A stretch of 64,000 nucleotides of DNA, taken from assembly GCA_947476475.1 (NCBI GenBank), contig CANJQT010000004.1:25837-89836 (forward strand). Direction: 5' to 3'. Source of the DNA: Paracoccaceae bacterium. GTDB taxonomy: Bacteria > Pseudomonadota > Alphaproteobacteria > Rhodobacterales > Rhodobacteraceae. Positions 39,104 to 49,520 of this stretch are shown piece after piece. The translations under genes and the position numbers were made by a program. Each line of letters starts with the position of its first letter. Positions within the stretch are counted from its first letter, which is position 1. The notes under the pieces were generated by a model that was given only the letters and a program-made list of their open reading frames with translations, was not told where the DNA came from and made no database searches.

Positions 39104-39937
39104 ATGAAAACCCTATCCGAAAACAAATGCTTCGGCGGCGTGCAAGGCGTCTATTCCCACGCCTCGGATACTTGTGGGGTCGACATGACCTTCGGTCTCT
39201 TTCTGCCCAAAGAGGCGGCAGACGAACCAGTTCCGGTGCTGTGGTACCTGTCAGGCCTGACCTGCACCCACGAAAATGCGATGATCAAGGCCGGTGCGCA
39301 GGCCTGGGCCGCCGATCATGGCATCGCGCTGGTCTTCCCCGACACTTCGCCGCGCGGCGAAGGGGTGCCCAACGACGACGCCTACGATCTGGGCCAGGGG
39401 GCCAGCTTCTATCTGAACGCGACCGAAAAGCCCTGGTCGCGGCATTTCCGCATGTGGGATTATCTGGCCGATGAACTGCCCAACATCGTCACCGCCAATT
39501 TCGCCGTCGACGACGGCCGTCAGGCGATCTGTGGCCATTCGATGGGCGGCCACGGTGCGCTGACCCTTGCGATGCGCCTGCAGGGGCGCTTCCGGTCGGT
39601 TTCGGCCTTTGCCCCCATCGCCCACCCCACCATGTCAGACTGGGGCCGCAAGCAGTTCACCGCCTATCTGGGCAAGGACGAAGCCGGTTGGGCCGCACAT
39701 GATTCCACCCTGCTGATGCGGCGGCTGGGGTTTGACGGACCGGTCCTGATTGACCAGGGCTCGAAAGATCAGTTTCTGGATCTTCTGAAACCCGAGGCAT
39801 TGGCCCATGCCATGATGGAACGCCGCCAGAACGGACAGTTCCGCATGCAGTCGGGTTATGACCATAGTTACTTCTTTGTCTCTACCTTCATGGCCGACCA
39901 TATCGCCTTCCATGCCGAGGCGCTGTACCGGGATTGA
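39104..39937 (+). CDS. fghA: S-formylglutathione hydrolase
   Basis: MKTLSENKCFGGVQGVYSHASDTCGVDMTFGLFLP; WYLSGLTCTHENAMIKAGAQ; nucleophile elbow GHSMGGHGAL. Confidence 0.95.
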   Translation: MKTLSENKCFGGVQGVYSHASDTCGVDMTFGLFLPKEAADEPVPVLWYLSGLTCTHENAMIKAGAQAWAADHGIALVFPDTSPRGEGVPNDDAYDLGQGASFYLNATEKPWSRHFRMWDYLADELPNIVTANFAVDDGRQAICGHSMGGHGALTLAMRLQGRFRSVSAFAPIAHPTMSDWGRKQFTAYLGKDEAGWAAHDSTLLMRRLGFDGPVLIDQGSKDQFLDLLKPEALAHAMMERRQNGQFRMQSGYDHSYFFVSTFMADHIAFHAEALYRD

Positions 39938-39943
39938 CCATAC

Positions 39944-41374
39944 ATGAGCCATCATGACCTGATCATCATCGGCAGCGGCCCGGCCGGCCGCGCCGCCGCC
40001 ATTCAGGCGGGCAAGCTGAAACGCAAGGTGCTGGTGATCGACCGCAAGGACCGGCTTGGCGGCGTGTCCGTCCATACCGGCACGATCCCGTCAAAAACCC
40101 TGCGCGAAACCGTCTTGAACCTGTCGGGCTGGCGGGAACGGTCCTTCTATGGACGGTCCTACCGGGTCAAGGACGATATCCATGCCAGCGACCTGAAGGT
40201 GCGGCTGCACAAGACCCTCGACTACGAGGTGGACGTGCTCGAACATCAGTTCAACCGAAACCATGTGGCAACGCTGATGGGTCAGGCGCGCTTCATCGAT
40301 CCCCACACGGTAGACGTGGCGACGCATGCCGGCGAAACCGTCCGGCTCACGGCCGACAAGTTCCTGATCGCCACCGGCACTCGCACCTACCGGCCCGACG
40401 ACGTGCCCTTCAACGGCAAGACCATCATCGACAGTGACGAATTTCTGGAACTGGCGACGATCCCGCGCAGTCTGGTGGTGGTGGGCGCGGGCGTCATCGG
40501 GGTTGAATATGCCACGATGTTCGCGGCGCTTGATGTGCGGGTAACGCTGATCGAACCCCGGCCAACCTTTCTCGATTTCATCGACCGTCAGACCATCAGC
40601 GAATTCATGCATCAGGTCCGCGACAACGGACTGGACCTGCGCCTTGGTGCCCCGATCGAGAAGATCGAGGATGCGGGAACCCATGTCGAAGTCAGTCTTG
40701 CCAACGGCCGCCATGTGCGCACCGAAATGCTGCTTTATGCCGCCGGCCGCATGGGCGCCACCACGCAGCTGAACCTGCCTGCCGTCGGCCTTGTGACCGA
40801 CAAGCGCGACCGGCTGGAGGTGGACCACAAGACCTATCAGACTAAGGTGCCGCACATCTACGCGGCCGGTGACGTGATCGGCCATCCCTCGCTGGCCTCC
40901 ACATCTCTGCAACAGGGCCGCGTCGCCGCCTGCCACGCGCTCGAAACGCCGACCCTGCCGGAAAGCCCCTGGTATCCTTACGGGATCTATTCGGTGCCCG
41001 AAATCTCCACCTGCGGCATGTCCGAGGAGGAGGCCAACGAACGCGGCATCCCCTACGAAGTCGGCATCGCCCGCTTCCGCGAAACCTCGCGCGGGCATAT
41101 CATGGGGCTGGAACATGGCATGCTGAAGATGCTGGTCAGCCTAAAGACCCGCCGCCTTCTTGGCGTACAGATCGTCGGCGAAGGCGCGACCGAACTGATC
41201 CACATCGCGCAGGCGGTGCTGAACCTGAAAGGCACCGTGGACTATTTCGTAGAGAATACCTTCAACTATCCGACGCTCGCCGAGGCCTACAAGATCGCCG
41301 GGCTGGATGCGTTCAACCGCATGCCGATCCCCGAAGAGTATAAGGTAAAGCGACCGGGGGCGGGCAAGAAGTGA
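39944..41374 (+). CDS. sthA: Si-specific NAD(P)+ transhydrogenase
   Basis: Pyridine nucleotide-disulfide oxidoreductase; [25 protein letters not shown] (lacks the redox-active CxxxxC), [21 protein letters not shown]. Confidence 0.93.
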   Translation: MSHHDLIIIGSGPAGRAAAIQAGKLKRKVLVIDRKDRLGGVSVHTGTIPSKTLRETVLNLSGWRERSFYGRSYRVKDDIHASDLKVRLHKTLDYEVDVLEHQFNRNHVATLMGQARFIDPHTVDVATHAGETVRLTADKFLIATGTRTYRPDDVPFNGKTIIDSDEFLELATIPRSLVVVGAGVIGVEYATMFAALDVRVTLIEPRPTFLDFIDRQTISEFMHQVRDNGLDLRLGAPIEKIEDAGTHVEVSLANGRHVRTEMLLYAAGRMGATTQLNLPAVGLVTDKRDRLEVDHKTYQTKVPHIYAAGDVIGHPSLASTSLQQGRVAACHALETPTLPESPWYPYGIYSVPEISTCGMSEEEANERGIPYEVGIARFRETSRGHIMGLEHGMLKMLVSLKTRRLLGVQIVGEGATELIHIAQAVLNLKGTVDYFVENTFNYPTLAEAYKIAGLDAFNRMPIPEEYKVKRPGAGKK

Positions 41375-41823
41375 CCCTTTTCATCGACGCAGACGCCTGC
41401 CCGGTCAAGGACGAAGCCCTGCGCGTGGCCGAACGGCTGTCGGTCGCCGTCAAGCTGGTCTGCAATGGCGGTATCCGCCCGCCTGCCCATCCTCTGGTCG
41501 AAACCGTCTATGTCACCGAAGGGCCCGACGAGGCTGACAAATGGATCGCCGAACGCGCAGGCCCCGGTGACGTGGTGGTGACGGGCGACATCCCCTTGGC
41601 CGCCAAATGCGTGGCCGCCGGCGCCCGGGTTCTGAAGCACAACGGCGAACCACTGACTCAGGCCAACATCGGCAATGTGCTGGCCACCCGCGATCTGATG
41701 GCCGACCTGCGCGCCGCCGATCCGTTCCGTCAGGGTGGCGGCAAGGGCTTTACCAAGGCCGACCGCTCGCGCTTCCTCGACGCGCTCGACCGCACCCTGC
41801 GCGCGGCGGCGCGGGAAACATGA
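41371..41823 (+). CDS. YaiI/YqxD family protein (DUF188)
   Basis: [20 protein letters not shown]...[30 protein letters not shown]. Confidence 0.93.
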   Translation: MTLFIDADACPVKDEALRVAERLSVAVKLVCNGGIRPPAHPLVETVYVTEGPDEADKWIAERAGPGDVVVTGDIPLAAKCVAAGARVLKHNGEPLTQANIGNVLATRDLMADLRAADPFRQGGGKGFTKADRSRFLDALDRTLRAAARET

Positions 41824-42779
41824 CCCCGGCCCGCGCAGCATTTCTGGGCATCCTCTGCATGATCGGCGGGGTTTTCTTTGGCATGGTGCTTGATGTGTCA
41901 ATCAAGTTCCTGTCCTCTGGCTATGCGCTGCATCAGATCATCCTAATCCGCACCCTTGTCGCCATTGCCGTCGTGATAGGCGTTACCCTGCGCCAGGACG
42001 GCGATTTTCGTCAGTTCCGCACCCGCATGATAGGTGCTCATCTCTCGCGCACCCTTATCGTGCTTGTCTCGAATGTCGCCTTCTTCACCGGCCTTGCCGC
42101 ACTGCCGCTGGCAGATGCTCTCGCCATCGCCTTCGTGGCCCCGCTGTTCATCACCGCCGCCTCGGCGCTGTTCCTGAAGGAACCGGTTGGCCCCCACCGC
42201 TGGGGCGCGGTCATCGCCGGCATGGCTGGCGTGGTGATCATGCTGCGCCCCGGATCGGGGGTGATCCAGCCTGCGGCGATCCTCATCCTCATCGCTTCGC
42301 TTTGCTATGCCGCAAGCCAACTGATGAGCCGCCAGATGCGCGCCACCGAAAGCACGGTGACGCTGAATATCTACTTGCATCTGGCCTTCCTGATCACCAG
42401 CCTCGGCATGGGGCTTGTCGCCGGGGATGGGCACCTCATGGGCGATCCGCAGGGCGTACTCGCCTTTCTTTTCCGCCCCTGGGTTTGGCCCCCCGCCGCC
42501 GATTGGCCGATCCTGATACTTGTCGGCGTTGCCGTCGCCGTCGCGGGCCTTCTGATCAGTCAAGCCTACCGTCTGGCCGAGGCTGCCCTGGTCGCCCCCT
42601 TCGAATATCTCGGCATGCCGATGGCGATTCTGGCAGGCGCACTGATCTTCGATACCTGGCCCGACCGCACTGCCTGGGTCGGCATCACCCTGATCTGCGG
42701 CGCGGGTCTTTACACGCTCTGGCGCGAAATGCGTCACAGTAAGGTGGTGGACCCAGCCGTGCCGGTCGGTGACATATGA
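41820..42779 (+). CDS. DMT/EamA-family transporter (copy 1)
   Basis: [45 protein letters not shown]; ten-TM EamA pattern. Confidence 0.9.
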   Translation: MTPARAAFLGILCMIGGVFFGMVLDVSIKFLSSGYALHQIILIRTLVAIAVVIGVTLRQDGDFRQFRTRMIGAHLSRTLIVLVSNVAFFTGLAALPLADALAIAFVAPLFITAASALFLKEPVGPHRWGAVIAGMAGVVIMLRPGSGVIQPAAILILIASLCYAASQLMSRQMRATESTVTLNIYLHLAFLITSLGMGLVAGDGHLMGDPQGVLAFLFRPWVWPPAADWPILILVGVAVAVAGLLISQAYRLAEAALVAPFEYLGMPMAILAGALIFDTWPDRTAWVGITLICGAGLYTLWREMRHSKVVDPAVPVGDI

Positions 42780-43735
42780 TTCAGGTGCCTACCCACCTGC
42801 GCGGCATCCTCTTGGCCCTCGGGGCCGCGCTTATCCTGTCGGTCAATGACGTGGCGATCAAGTCGCTGTCGGGCACCTATGCGCTGCATCAGGTGATCCT
42901 GACCCGCGCCTTTGTCGGCATGGCGGTTGTGCTGATCGTCATCGCCCTGTCCGGCACCGGCTTTCGCCAGTTGCTGACCTGCCGCCCCGGCGGGCACCTT
43001 TTGCGCGTCTCGATCGTGATGGTGTCGAACGTCACCTATTTCCTCGGCCTTGCGGCATTGCCCCTGGCCGATGCGGTCGCCACCGCCTTCATCGCTCCCA
43101 TCTTCGTCACCCTGCTGTCCAGCGTTGTGCTGGGCGAAAAGGTCGGCCCGCGTCGCTGGTCCGCGGTCGCCGCCGGCATGCTGGGGGTGGTTGTGATGCT
43201 GCGCCCCGGCGCCGGCGTGATCCATGCGGCGGCGCTCCTCGTCCTCACCTCGGCCTTTTGCTATGCTTCCTCGCACATGCTGACCCGTCACATGCGCCGC
43301 ACAGAAAGCGCGATGACGCTGAATTTCTTCACCACACTGGGCTTCATCATCGTCAGTTCAACAATGGGCCTCTGGGTGGGCGATGGTCACCTGTCCGGCT
43401 CGGCCGACCCGTCGATCGCCTTCCTCTTTCGCCCATGGGTCTGGCCCCCGGCCCATGACTGGCCCGCCTTTCTGGCCACGGGATTGGCGGTCAGCATCGG
43501 CGGCCTGATGATGAGTCAGGCCTACCGCACGACCGAAGCCGCCCTGATCGCCCCCTTCGAATATGCCGGCATGCCGATGGCAATCTTCTGGGGCGTCATG
43601 GTCTTTGGCAGTTGGCCCGACTACATCGCCTGGGCAGGCATTGCACTTATCTGCGGGGCCGGTCTTTATACACTCTGGCGCGAAACGGTGCGGAAAAAGG
43701 CGGATGACGTTGCAGCCCCAAGCGGTGATCTTTGA
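42776..43735 (+). CDS. DMT/EamA-family transporter (copy 2)
   Basis: [52 protein letters not shown]; clearly paralogous to the upstream gene. Confidence 0.9.
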   Translation: MIQVPTHLRGILLALGAALILSVNDVAIKSLSGTYALHQVILTRAFVGMAVVLIVIALSGTGFRQLLTCRPGGHLLRVSIVMVSNVTYFLGLAALPLADAVATAFIAPIFVTLLSSVVLGEKVGPRRWSAVAAGMLGVVVMLRPGAGVIHAAALLVLTSAFCYASSHMLTRHMRRTESAMTLNFFTTLGFIIVSSTMGLWVGDGHLSGSADPSIAFLFRPWVWPPAHDWPAFLATGLAVSIGGLMMSQAYRTTEAALIAPFEYAGMPMAIFWGVMVFGSWPDYIAWAGIALICGAGLYTLWRETVRKKADDVAAPSGDL

Positions 43736-44333
43736 TATCGGCAATGTTCTGGCCGAATGGAACCCCGAAAGGGTCTATGACCGCGTCATCGGCCCCGCGC
43801 GGCGCGCGCAGCTCTTCGCAGAGGTTGATCTTCACGGCATGAACGCGCTGATCGACGAAGGCGCGCTTTTCAAGGAAACAATCTACGGCTGGGCCGAACG
43901 CCACCCCGCCTGGGCGCCCGAAATTCGCCTCTGGTATGACTGCTGGATAGAGATGTTTTCGCCGGTCATCCCGCACTCGGTCCATCTTTTGCGGGCGTTG
44001 CGCGCTAGGGGCGTGCCGGTCTTTGCCCTGACCAATTTCGGCATCCATTCCTTCGCCTTCGCCGAACCGCTTTACCCGTTCCTGACGGATTTCGACCGGC
44101 GATATATTTCAGGCCACATGGGGGTCATCAAACCCGATCCGCGAATCTATGCGATGGTCGAGGATGATTGTGGCCTGCTCCCCGAAAGCCTGCTCTTCAC
44201 CGATGACCGCGCCGACAATATAGCGGCCGCGTCGGCGCGCGGCTGGCAGACCCATCATTTCACCGGCCCCGAAGGCTTTGCCGCGCGCCTCGTCGCCGAA
44301 GGATTGCTCACCGAACAGGAGGCCACCCCATGA
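43704..44333 (+). CDS. HAD-family hydrolase
   Basis: AVIFDIGNVLAEWNPERVYDRVIG (DxG/N motif), FALTNFGIHSFAFA, KPDPRIYAMVEDDCGLLPESLLFTDDRADNIAAA. Confidence 0.9.
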   Translation: MTLQPQAVIFDIGNVLAEWNPERVYDRVIGPARRAQLFAEVDLHGMNALIDEGALFKETIYGWAERHPAWAPEIRLWYDCWIEMFSPVIPHSVHLLRALRARGVPVFALTNFGIHSFAFAEPLYPFLTDFDRRYISGHMGVIKPDPRIYAMVEDDCGLLPESLLFTDDRADNIAAASARGWQTHHFTGPEGFAARLVAEGLLTEQEATP

Positions 44334-45241
44334 GCCTGACCATCATCGGCCCCGAAGCCGAAGCGAAACTCGACTGGCTGGCGCTGGCCGATGCGCTGGC
44401 CGCAGGCCATGCCCTGCCGCGTGCCGAGGTGGGCGATACGCTTCTGCGCCGGGGTGGCGACACGCTGCTGACCCGTTCTGCCTGGATCGACGGCATGGGG
44501 GTGGCGGTCAAGGCCGCGACCATCTACCCGGGCAACCCCAAGCACGGCATTGCCGCCGTCAACGGCGCCGTGAACCTGTTCGCCGACCGCGATGGCACGC
44601 TGGAGGCGCTGGTTGATTTCACCCTGGTCACAAAATGGAAAACCGCCGGCGACAGCCTTCTCGCTGCCCGCCGCCTCGCCCGCCCCGATGCCGAAAACTT
44701 CCTCATCGTCGGTGCCGGTGCCGTCGCCCGTTCGATGGTCGCAGCCTATGCCGCCGCCTTCCCCCGCGCCCGCTTCCATGTCTGGGCCCGCAACCCCGAC
44801 GCCGCGCGCGCGTTCGCCGATGCCACCGGCGCCACGCCCGAACCGGATCTGGCAACCGCCACCCGCCGCGCCCATGTCATTGCCACTACCACGATGACCG
44901 ACACCCCCCTGATCCATGGCGACTGGCTGCAACCCGGCACCCATCTCGACCTGATCGGCGCCTACCGTCCCGACATGCGCGAAGCCGACAGCACCTGCTT
45001 CACCCGTGCCCGGGTCTTCGTCGATGCCCGCGCAACCACGCTTCACCATATCGGCGAACTGATGGCACCGCTGGCCGAAGGCGTCATCACAGAACAGGAC
45101 GTGATCGCCGATTTCTACGACCTGCCCACAGGCCGTTTCACCCGCCACAGCCCGGAAGAGATCACCCTTTGCAAGAACGGCGGCGGCGCCCATCTTGATC
45201 TGATGACCGCCCGCTACATCCTTCAGGCCGCAAAAGCCTGA
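44330..45241 (+). CDS. Ornithine cyclodeaminase / mu-crystallin family protein
   Basis: LTRSAWIDGMGVAVKAATIYPGNPKHGIAAVNGAVNLFADRDGTLEALVD; ENFLIVGAGAVARSMVAAYAAAFP Rossmann motif. Confidence 0.92.
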   Translation: MSLTIIGPEAEAKLDWLALADALAAGHALPRAEVGDTLLRRGGDTLLTRSAWIDGMGVAVKAATIYPGNPKHGIAAVNGAVNLFADRDGTLEALVDFTLVTKWKTAGDSLLAARRLARPDAENFLIVGAGAVARSMVAAYAAAFPRARFHVWARNPDAARAFADATGATPEPDLATATRRAHVIATTTMTDTPLIHGDWLQPGTHLDLIGAYRPDMREADSTCFTRARVFVDARATTLHHIGELMAPLAEGVITEQDVIADFYDLPTGRFTRHSPEEITLCKNGGGAHLDLMTARYILQAAKA

Positions 45242-45244
45242 TCC

Positions 45245-45295
45245 CTTCGTTGTGGTTCAAATATCCCACGGGGGTCTGGGGGTGTGAAACCCCCA
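45245..45295 (-). repeat. GATATTTNNNCCACAACGAA intergenic repeat copy (inverted) with GC hairpin
   Basis: ttcgttgtggttcaaatatcccacgggggtctgggggtgtgaaaccccc. Confidence 0.7.
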
Positions 45296-45296
45296 G

Positions 45297-46538
45297 CTAC
45301 TCCGCAGGCACAGCACTTATAGGCCGTTCCCGTATTGGCAGATGGATCAGCGCCGAAAAGGCCCCGATTCCCACCCCGATCCACCAGACAGCAGTATAAC
45401 TGCCATAGGCGTCAAACATCCGTCCGCCCAGCCAAGCGCCCAGAAACGACCCCAACTGGTGCGAAAAGAACACCAGCCCGTAAAGCGTTCCCATATAGCG
45501 CAACCCATAGATATGCGCGACCAGACCCGAGGTCAGCGGCACCGTGGCCAGCCACAAAGCCCCCATCAGCAACGAAAAGACCACCACCGTCAGCGGCGTC
45601 ATCGGCATCAGGATGAAGGCCGCCGCAACGATCGTGCGCCCGGTATAAACGGCCGACAGCAGGTATTTCTTTGGATAATGCTTGCCCAGCCAGCCCGCCG
45701 CGATCGAACCTGCGATATTGGCCAGTCCGATCAGCGAAATAGCCGCCGCCCCCAGCCGCGATGTTGTGGTGATGCCGATCCCGGCCAGCACCCCATGCGG
45801 ATCAATCGCGCCGCACATCTGCGCCACGAAGGCCGGGAAATGCGCGGTGATGAAGGACAGCTGGTAACCGCAGGAAAAGAACCCAAGGAAAATGAACGTA
45901 TAGGACGGATCGCGAAAGGCCCGCAGCAGAACGGTGCCGATGCTTTCTTCCAGCTCAGCCCGGCTGGCGCGCTCGGGCGCCCGCATCATCGGCAGCACCA
46001 TCAGCACGCAAAGAATGACCGCGGCAAAGATCATGAAGACCGTCTGCCAAGGATAATGATCCAGCAAGGCCGCGGCGATGGGCGCACCGACAACCTGCCC
46101 CGCCGATCCCGCCGCCGTGGTGATCCCCAGCGCGAGCGAGCGGTTTTCGGCACTCGCCGCGCGGCCCACCACCGCCAGGATCACGCCAAATCCGGTACCC
46201 GCAAGGCCGAACCCCACGAAAACTTCCCAGAACTGCATCGCCACCGGCGTCGTTGCGTAAGACGACAGCACCAGCCCCGCCGCATAAGACAGGGCCCCGG
46301 CGATGATCGCCTTCCTGTCCCCGAACCTTTCTGCCAGCGCCCCGAAGATCGGCTGGCCAATGCCCCAGGCCAGATTCTGGATGGCGATGGCCATCGAAAA
46401 CTCGGCCCGCGGCCAGCCGAATTCGGTGGCGATCGGAATCTGAAAGACCCCAAAGCTGGCGCGGATCGAAAACCCCAGCATGATGACGATACAACCGGCA
46501 ATCAGGACCGGGGTGAAAAGCGGCGTGCGTGCGGGCAT
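45297..46538 (-). CDS. MFS transporter
   Basis: Twelve-TM MFS pattern; IQNLAWGIGQPIFGALAERFGDRKAIIAGA. Confidence 0.92.
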   Translation of the reverse strand: MPARTPLFTPVLIAGCIVIMLGFSIRASFGVFQIPIATEFGWPRAEFSMAIAIQNLAWGIGQPIFGALAERFGDRKAIIAGALSYAAGLVLSSYATTPVAMQFWEVFVGFGLAGTGFGVILAVVGRAASAENRSLALGITTAAGSAGQVVGAPIAAALLDHYPWQTVFMIFAAVILCVLMVLPMMRAPERASRAELEESIGTVLLRAFRDPSYTFIFLGFFSCGYQLSFITAHFPAFVAQMCGAIDPHGVLAGIGITTTSRLGAAAISLIGLANIAGSIAAGWLGKHYPKKYLLSAVYTGRTIVAAAFILMPMTPLTVVVFSLLMGALWLATVPLTSGLVAHIYGLRYMGTLYGLVFFSHQLGSFLGAWLGGRMFDAYGSYTAVWWIGVGIGAFSALIHLPIRERPISAVPAE

Positions 46539-46667
46539 GAGGATCTCCTGTTGGAAGCGGCTTAACCGAGCCTTTAGGCGCCTTCAAACCAGGAATTGTG
46601 ATCGGAACAATTCGCCCCTGTGATCAAAGGCGTGACAGCGCCCCATGGCACAGGCTATCCCCGGCAC

Positions 46668-47759
46668 ATGAGCGACACGCGCGAAACCCTGACCGTTATC
46701 TATGACCGCCTTGCGGCCGAAGGGGCAATCCGCCCCGACCCGGCCCAGCACGCGGTTCTGCCGGAACTGGAGCGGATCCGAACCGCGCTTGAACAGGCGT
46801 CGGTCAAGAAGAAGGGCTTTCTTGGCGGCCTGTTCGGCAAGCCGCCTGAAGCACCCAAAGGCCTTTACCTGTGGGGCGGCGTCGGGCGCGGCAAGTCGAT
46901 GCTGATGGATCTTTTCCACCAGAACACCGCGATAGAGGCAAAGAAAAGGGTGCATTTTCACGCTTTCATGCAAGACGTGCAGGCCGCCCTTCACGCCGCG
47001 CGCAAGACCGGTGTCGATGATGCGATCCGCCCGGTCGCGGTCGAAATCGCCGCCGACATCCGGCTTTTATGCTTTGATGAAATGCAGATCACCGACATTG
47101 CCGATGCGATGATCGTCGGGCGGCTGTTCCAGATGCTGTTCGAACGGGGGGTCTGCATTGTCACCACCTCGAACCGGGCGCCAGAGGAACTTTACAAGGA
47201 CGGGCTGAACCGGCCCTTGTTCCTGCCCTTCATCGACCTGCTGAAAGACCGGCTGGAGGTGCGCAGCTTGGACAGCGACACCGACTATCGCCAGCACCGT
47301 CTGGCGGGCGCGCAGGTCTACTTCAGCCCGGCGGGACAGGCGGCGAAGCAGGCTATCCAGCTGATCTGGAAAGAACTTTCCGGCGGCGACAGCGACGGCC
47401 CGCTGGAGCTTTCGGTGAATGGCCGCAAGGTAACCCTGCCCGATCACCGGTCGGGCGTGGCGCGGGCAAGTTTCTGGCATCTGTGCGGCCAGCCCCTTGG
47501 CCCCGCAGATTACCTTGCCATTGCGCACGCGGTCAGAGTGTTGATTCTGGAGGATATTCCGCATCTTTCTTCCTCGAACTACAACGAGGCCAAGCGCTTC
47601 GTGACGCTGATCGACGCGCTTTACGAGGCCAAGGTCAGGCTGATCTGTTCAGCGGCCGACGCGCCGGAACGGCTTTATGTCGAAGGGGCCGGATCGTTCG
47701 AATTCGAGCGCACCGCCAGTCGCCTGCGCGAAATGCAGGGGGCGGATTGGGGCATGTGA
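46668..47759 (+). CDS. zapE: AFG1-like ATPase / cell division protein ZapE
   Basis: KGLYLWGGVGRGKSMLMDLFHQ Walker A, LLCFDEMQITDIADAMIVGRLF, TTSNRAPEELYKDGLNRPLFLPFIDLL. Confidence 0.94.
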   Translation: MSDTRETLTVIYDRLAAEGAIRPDPAQHAVLPELERIRTALEQASVKKKGFLGGLFGKPPEAPKGLYLWGGVGRGKSMLMDLFHQNTAIEAKKRVHFHAFMQDVQAALHAARKTGVDDAIRPVAVEIAADIRLLCFDEMQITDIADAMIVGRLFQMLFERGVCIVTTSNRAPEELYKDGLNRPLFLPFIDLLKDRLEVRSLDSDTDYRQHRLAGAQVYFSPAGQAAKQAIQLIWKELSGGDSDGPLELSVNGRKVTLPDHRSGVARASFWHLCGQPLGPADYLAIAHAVRVLILEDIPHLSSSNYNEAKRFVTLIDALYEAKVRLICSAADAPERLYVEGAGSFEFERTASRLREMQGADWGM

Positions 47760-48146
47760 CCGCCTTTTCCAACGTATGGATCACGTATGGCAAACGTATG
47801 GATTTGGTGCTGACGCGGGTTCTGGCGTGGGGCGTGGGGTTCGGGCTTGGAGGGGGTGGCAATGCGAGAGGGTGTGGATGGGTTGGCCATGTCGATTCCG
47901 CGTTGAAGGAGGCGCGGAACGGTCAGTTGCGTCAATGCCTAGGCCGGATTGAGCCCAGAGCTGTCATTAGTGCAACGGCAATGGACATCCGCAAAGGGTC
48001 GCGATCTCACTCTAGTCTGGAATAAGTTGAAGAAGCGTGGTCACTTGGTGTCAAGCCGTTAAGAAACGTGATCATTCATGTGATCGTTGCTGCCGCAATG
48101 CTAGAAGAAATTCCTTACTTAAATACAGTCTCACTGAGGGCGCACA

Positions 48147-49046
48147 ATGCTATTCAAATACCTCACTTATTCCCGAGCGATAGAAATTCTCAGGTCTCAG
48201 AAGATTCGACTTACACAGCCAAGTGATTTCAACGATCCATTCGAATTGCACCCAGAGTTTCAACTTATGTCGAAGGAAGATATCTCGGAGCTACCACCTG
48301 ATCTTGATGAGCAAGGAAAGCCTATTCCGGGTATGCACCAACTCACTCCCGAGGCAATAAATCGAATGTTAACGGCCGTACTTCCACATCTTGCGCAAAT
48401 GGCACCCATTCATCAACAGCATCCTGGGGCAACCTTTTCGGTCGATAACAATGCTGTCGGCCGAAATTACTACGACACCAATTTTGGTATTTTGTCACTT
48501 ACGGAAACGCCCGACAATTTGCTTATGTGGTCGCACTATGGTGATAGTCACAAAGGTGTTGTGTTCGGATTTGACGAGTTGCATCCGTTCTTTCAAGGTG
48601 ACGAAATCGTCGCCGGCCTCTCTCGCCTCAGCAAGGTTGAATACAATCAGAAACGGCCGGTACTTTCTCCAAGCACCCAAAATAACCCCAAAGTGTTCTT
48701 GAGAAAGAGCACTGAGTGGACCTATGAAAGAGAGTGGCGACTGGTTCGCCCTCTAGGTGAGGCAGCGGCCACGCTACCTCGTGAAAACCTCACTCCTCTC
48801 TGCCTCTTTGAAATCCCACACGACACCATTAGAGTTATAATTACGGGTTCACGAATGATGCCGAGCGAGCATCAAGAGCTTTGCAACTACTGTGCTTCGG
48901 TCCCAACGCTCGCGGGTACGCGAGTACATCACATGTTGTTGAGCAAGGAGCGCTATGAACTTGAGGCGCATCCAGCGCTGACAGAACAAGAAGAGGCAGA
49001 ACGCCGACAAGGGAGAATCATGTCTGCAAAACCATTTGTAGTTTAG
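48147..49046 (+). CDS. DUF2971-domain protein in an AT-richer insert
   Basis: MLFKYLTYSRAIEILRSQKIRLTQPSDFNDPFELHPEF...LSLTETPDNLLMWSHYGDSHKGVVFGFDE: DUF2971-type motifs. Composition visibly more AT-rich than flanks. Confidence 0.82.
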   Translation: MLFKYLTYSRAIEILRSQKIRLTQPSDFNDPFELHPEFQLMSKEDISELPPDLDEQGKPIPGMHQLTPEAINRMLTAVLPHLAQMAPIHQQHPGATFSVDNNAVGRNYYDTNFGILSLTETPDNLLMWSHYGDSHKGVVFGFDELHPFFQGDEIVAGLSRLSKVEYNQKRPVLSPSTQNNPKVFLRKSTEWTYEREWRLVRPLGEAAATLPRENLTPLCLFEIPHDTIRVIITGSRMMPSEHQELCNYCASVPTLAGTRVHHMLLSKERYELEAHPALTEQEEAERRQGRIMSAKPFVV

Positions 49047-49301
49047 TGCAGCTAGTTGAGGCGAAGGAGCACCAACTACAAGCGCTTCGGATCGTGCAAA
49101 CGCTAAATAAAGCTGGGTCCGTCTACAATGGGTCGAAGACGAGCTTTAGCACTTCGGAATTGGACGGCAACGTCGTCCGCATTATTGCCCTTCCAACCCG
49201 CGCGCAGCACCTCATATTCGACTGCGCCTTGCTCGCTTCCGGGAATGGGATCGACCTCTGGTGCCAGGCCGGACCGGACGCGGCGCACGGGCCGGGACGA
49301 G

Positions 49302-49355
49302 GGTGGGGGCTGCCTGCCCCCACACCCCCGGGGATATTTCAGCCACGCCGAAGGG
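49302..49355 (+). repeat. Divergent copy of the GATATTT-type intergenic repeat
   Basis: ggtgggggctgcctgcccccacacccccggggatatttcagccacgccgaaggggg. Confidence 0.6.
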
Positions 49356-49465
49356 GGAGAGTGTGAAGATATGGTTAATGGAAATTGGCAAGCATTTGAA
49401 ATTGATATGAATTGTGTTTTGTCCACATGTGGACAAAGGGTTTTTGAAGGCTGAGCAGGATATGA

Positions 49466-49499
49466 AAAAGCCTGCCGCAGGCGGTGCGGCAGGCTTTTG
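49466..49499. terminator. Terminator hairpin downstream of etfD
   Basis: aaaaagcctgccgca-ggcgg-tgcggcaggctttt: strong stem with A-run/T-run on both sides, suggesting bidirectional termination. Confidence 0.8.
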
Positions 49500-49520
49500 G
49501 CTGTGCGGGGACAGACCCGG

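Noticed and set aside
45342-46565. 407-aa plus-strand ORF opposite the MFS gene
   Set aside because: Low-complexity shadow ORF; MFS transmembrane pattern on the minus strand is clear.
47771-47802. CRISPR array based on ACGTATGG repeats
   Set aside because: Repeats are 8 bp with 3-bp spacing and no cas genes nearby; kept only as a short direct-repeat observation.
49046-49366. 106-aa ORF after the DUF2971 gene
   Set aside because: Runs into the GC-rich intergenic repeat, lacks a good start and domain; probably non-coding or a remnant.
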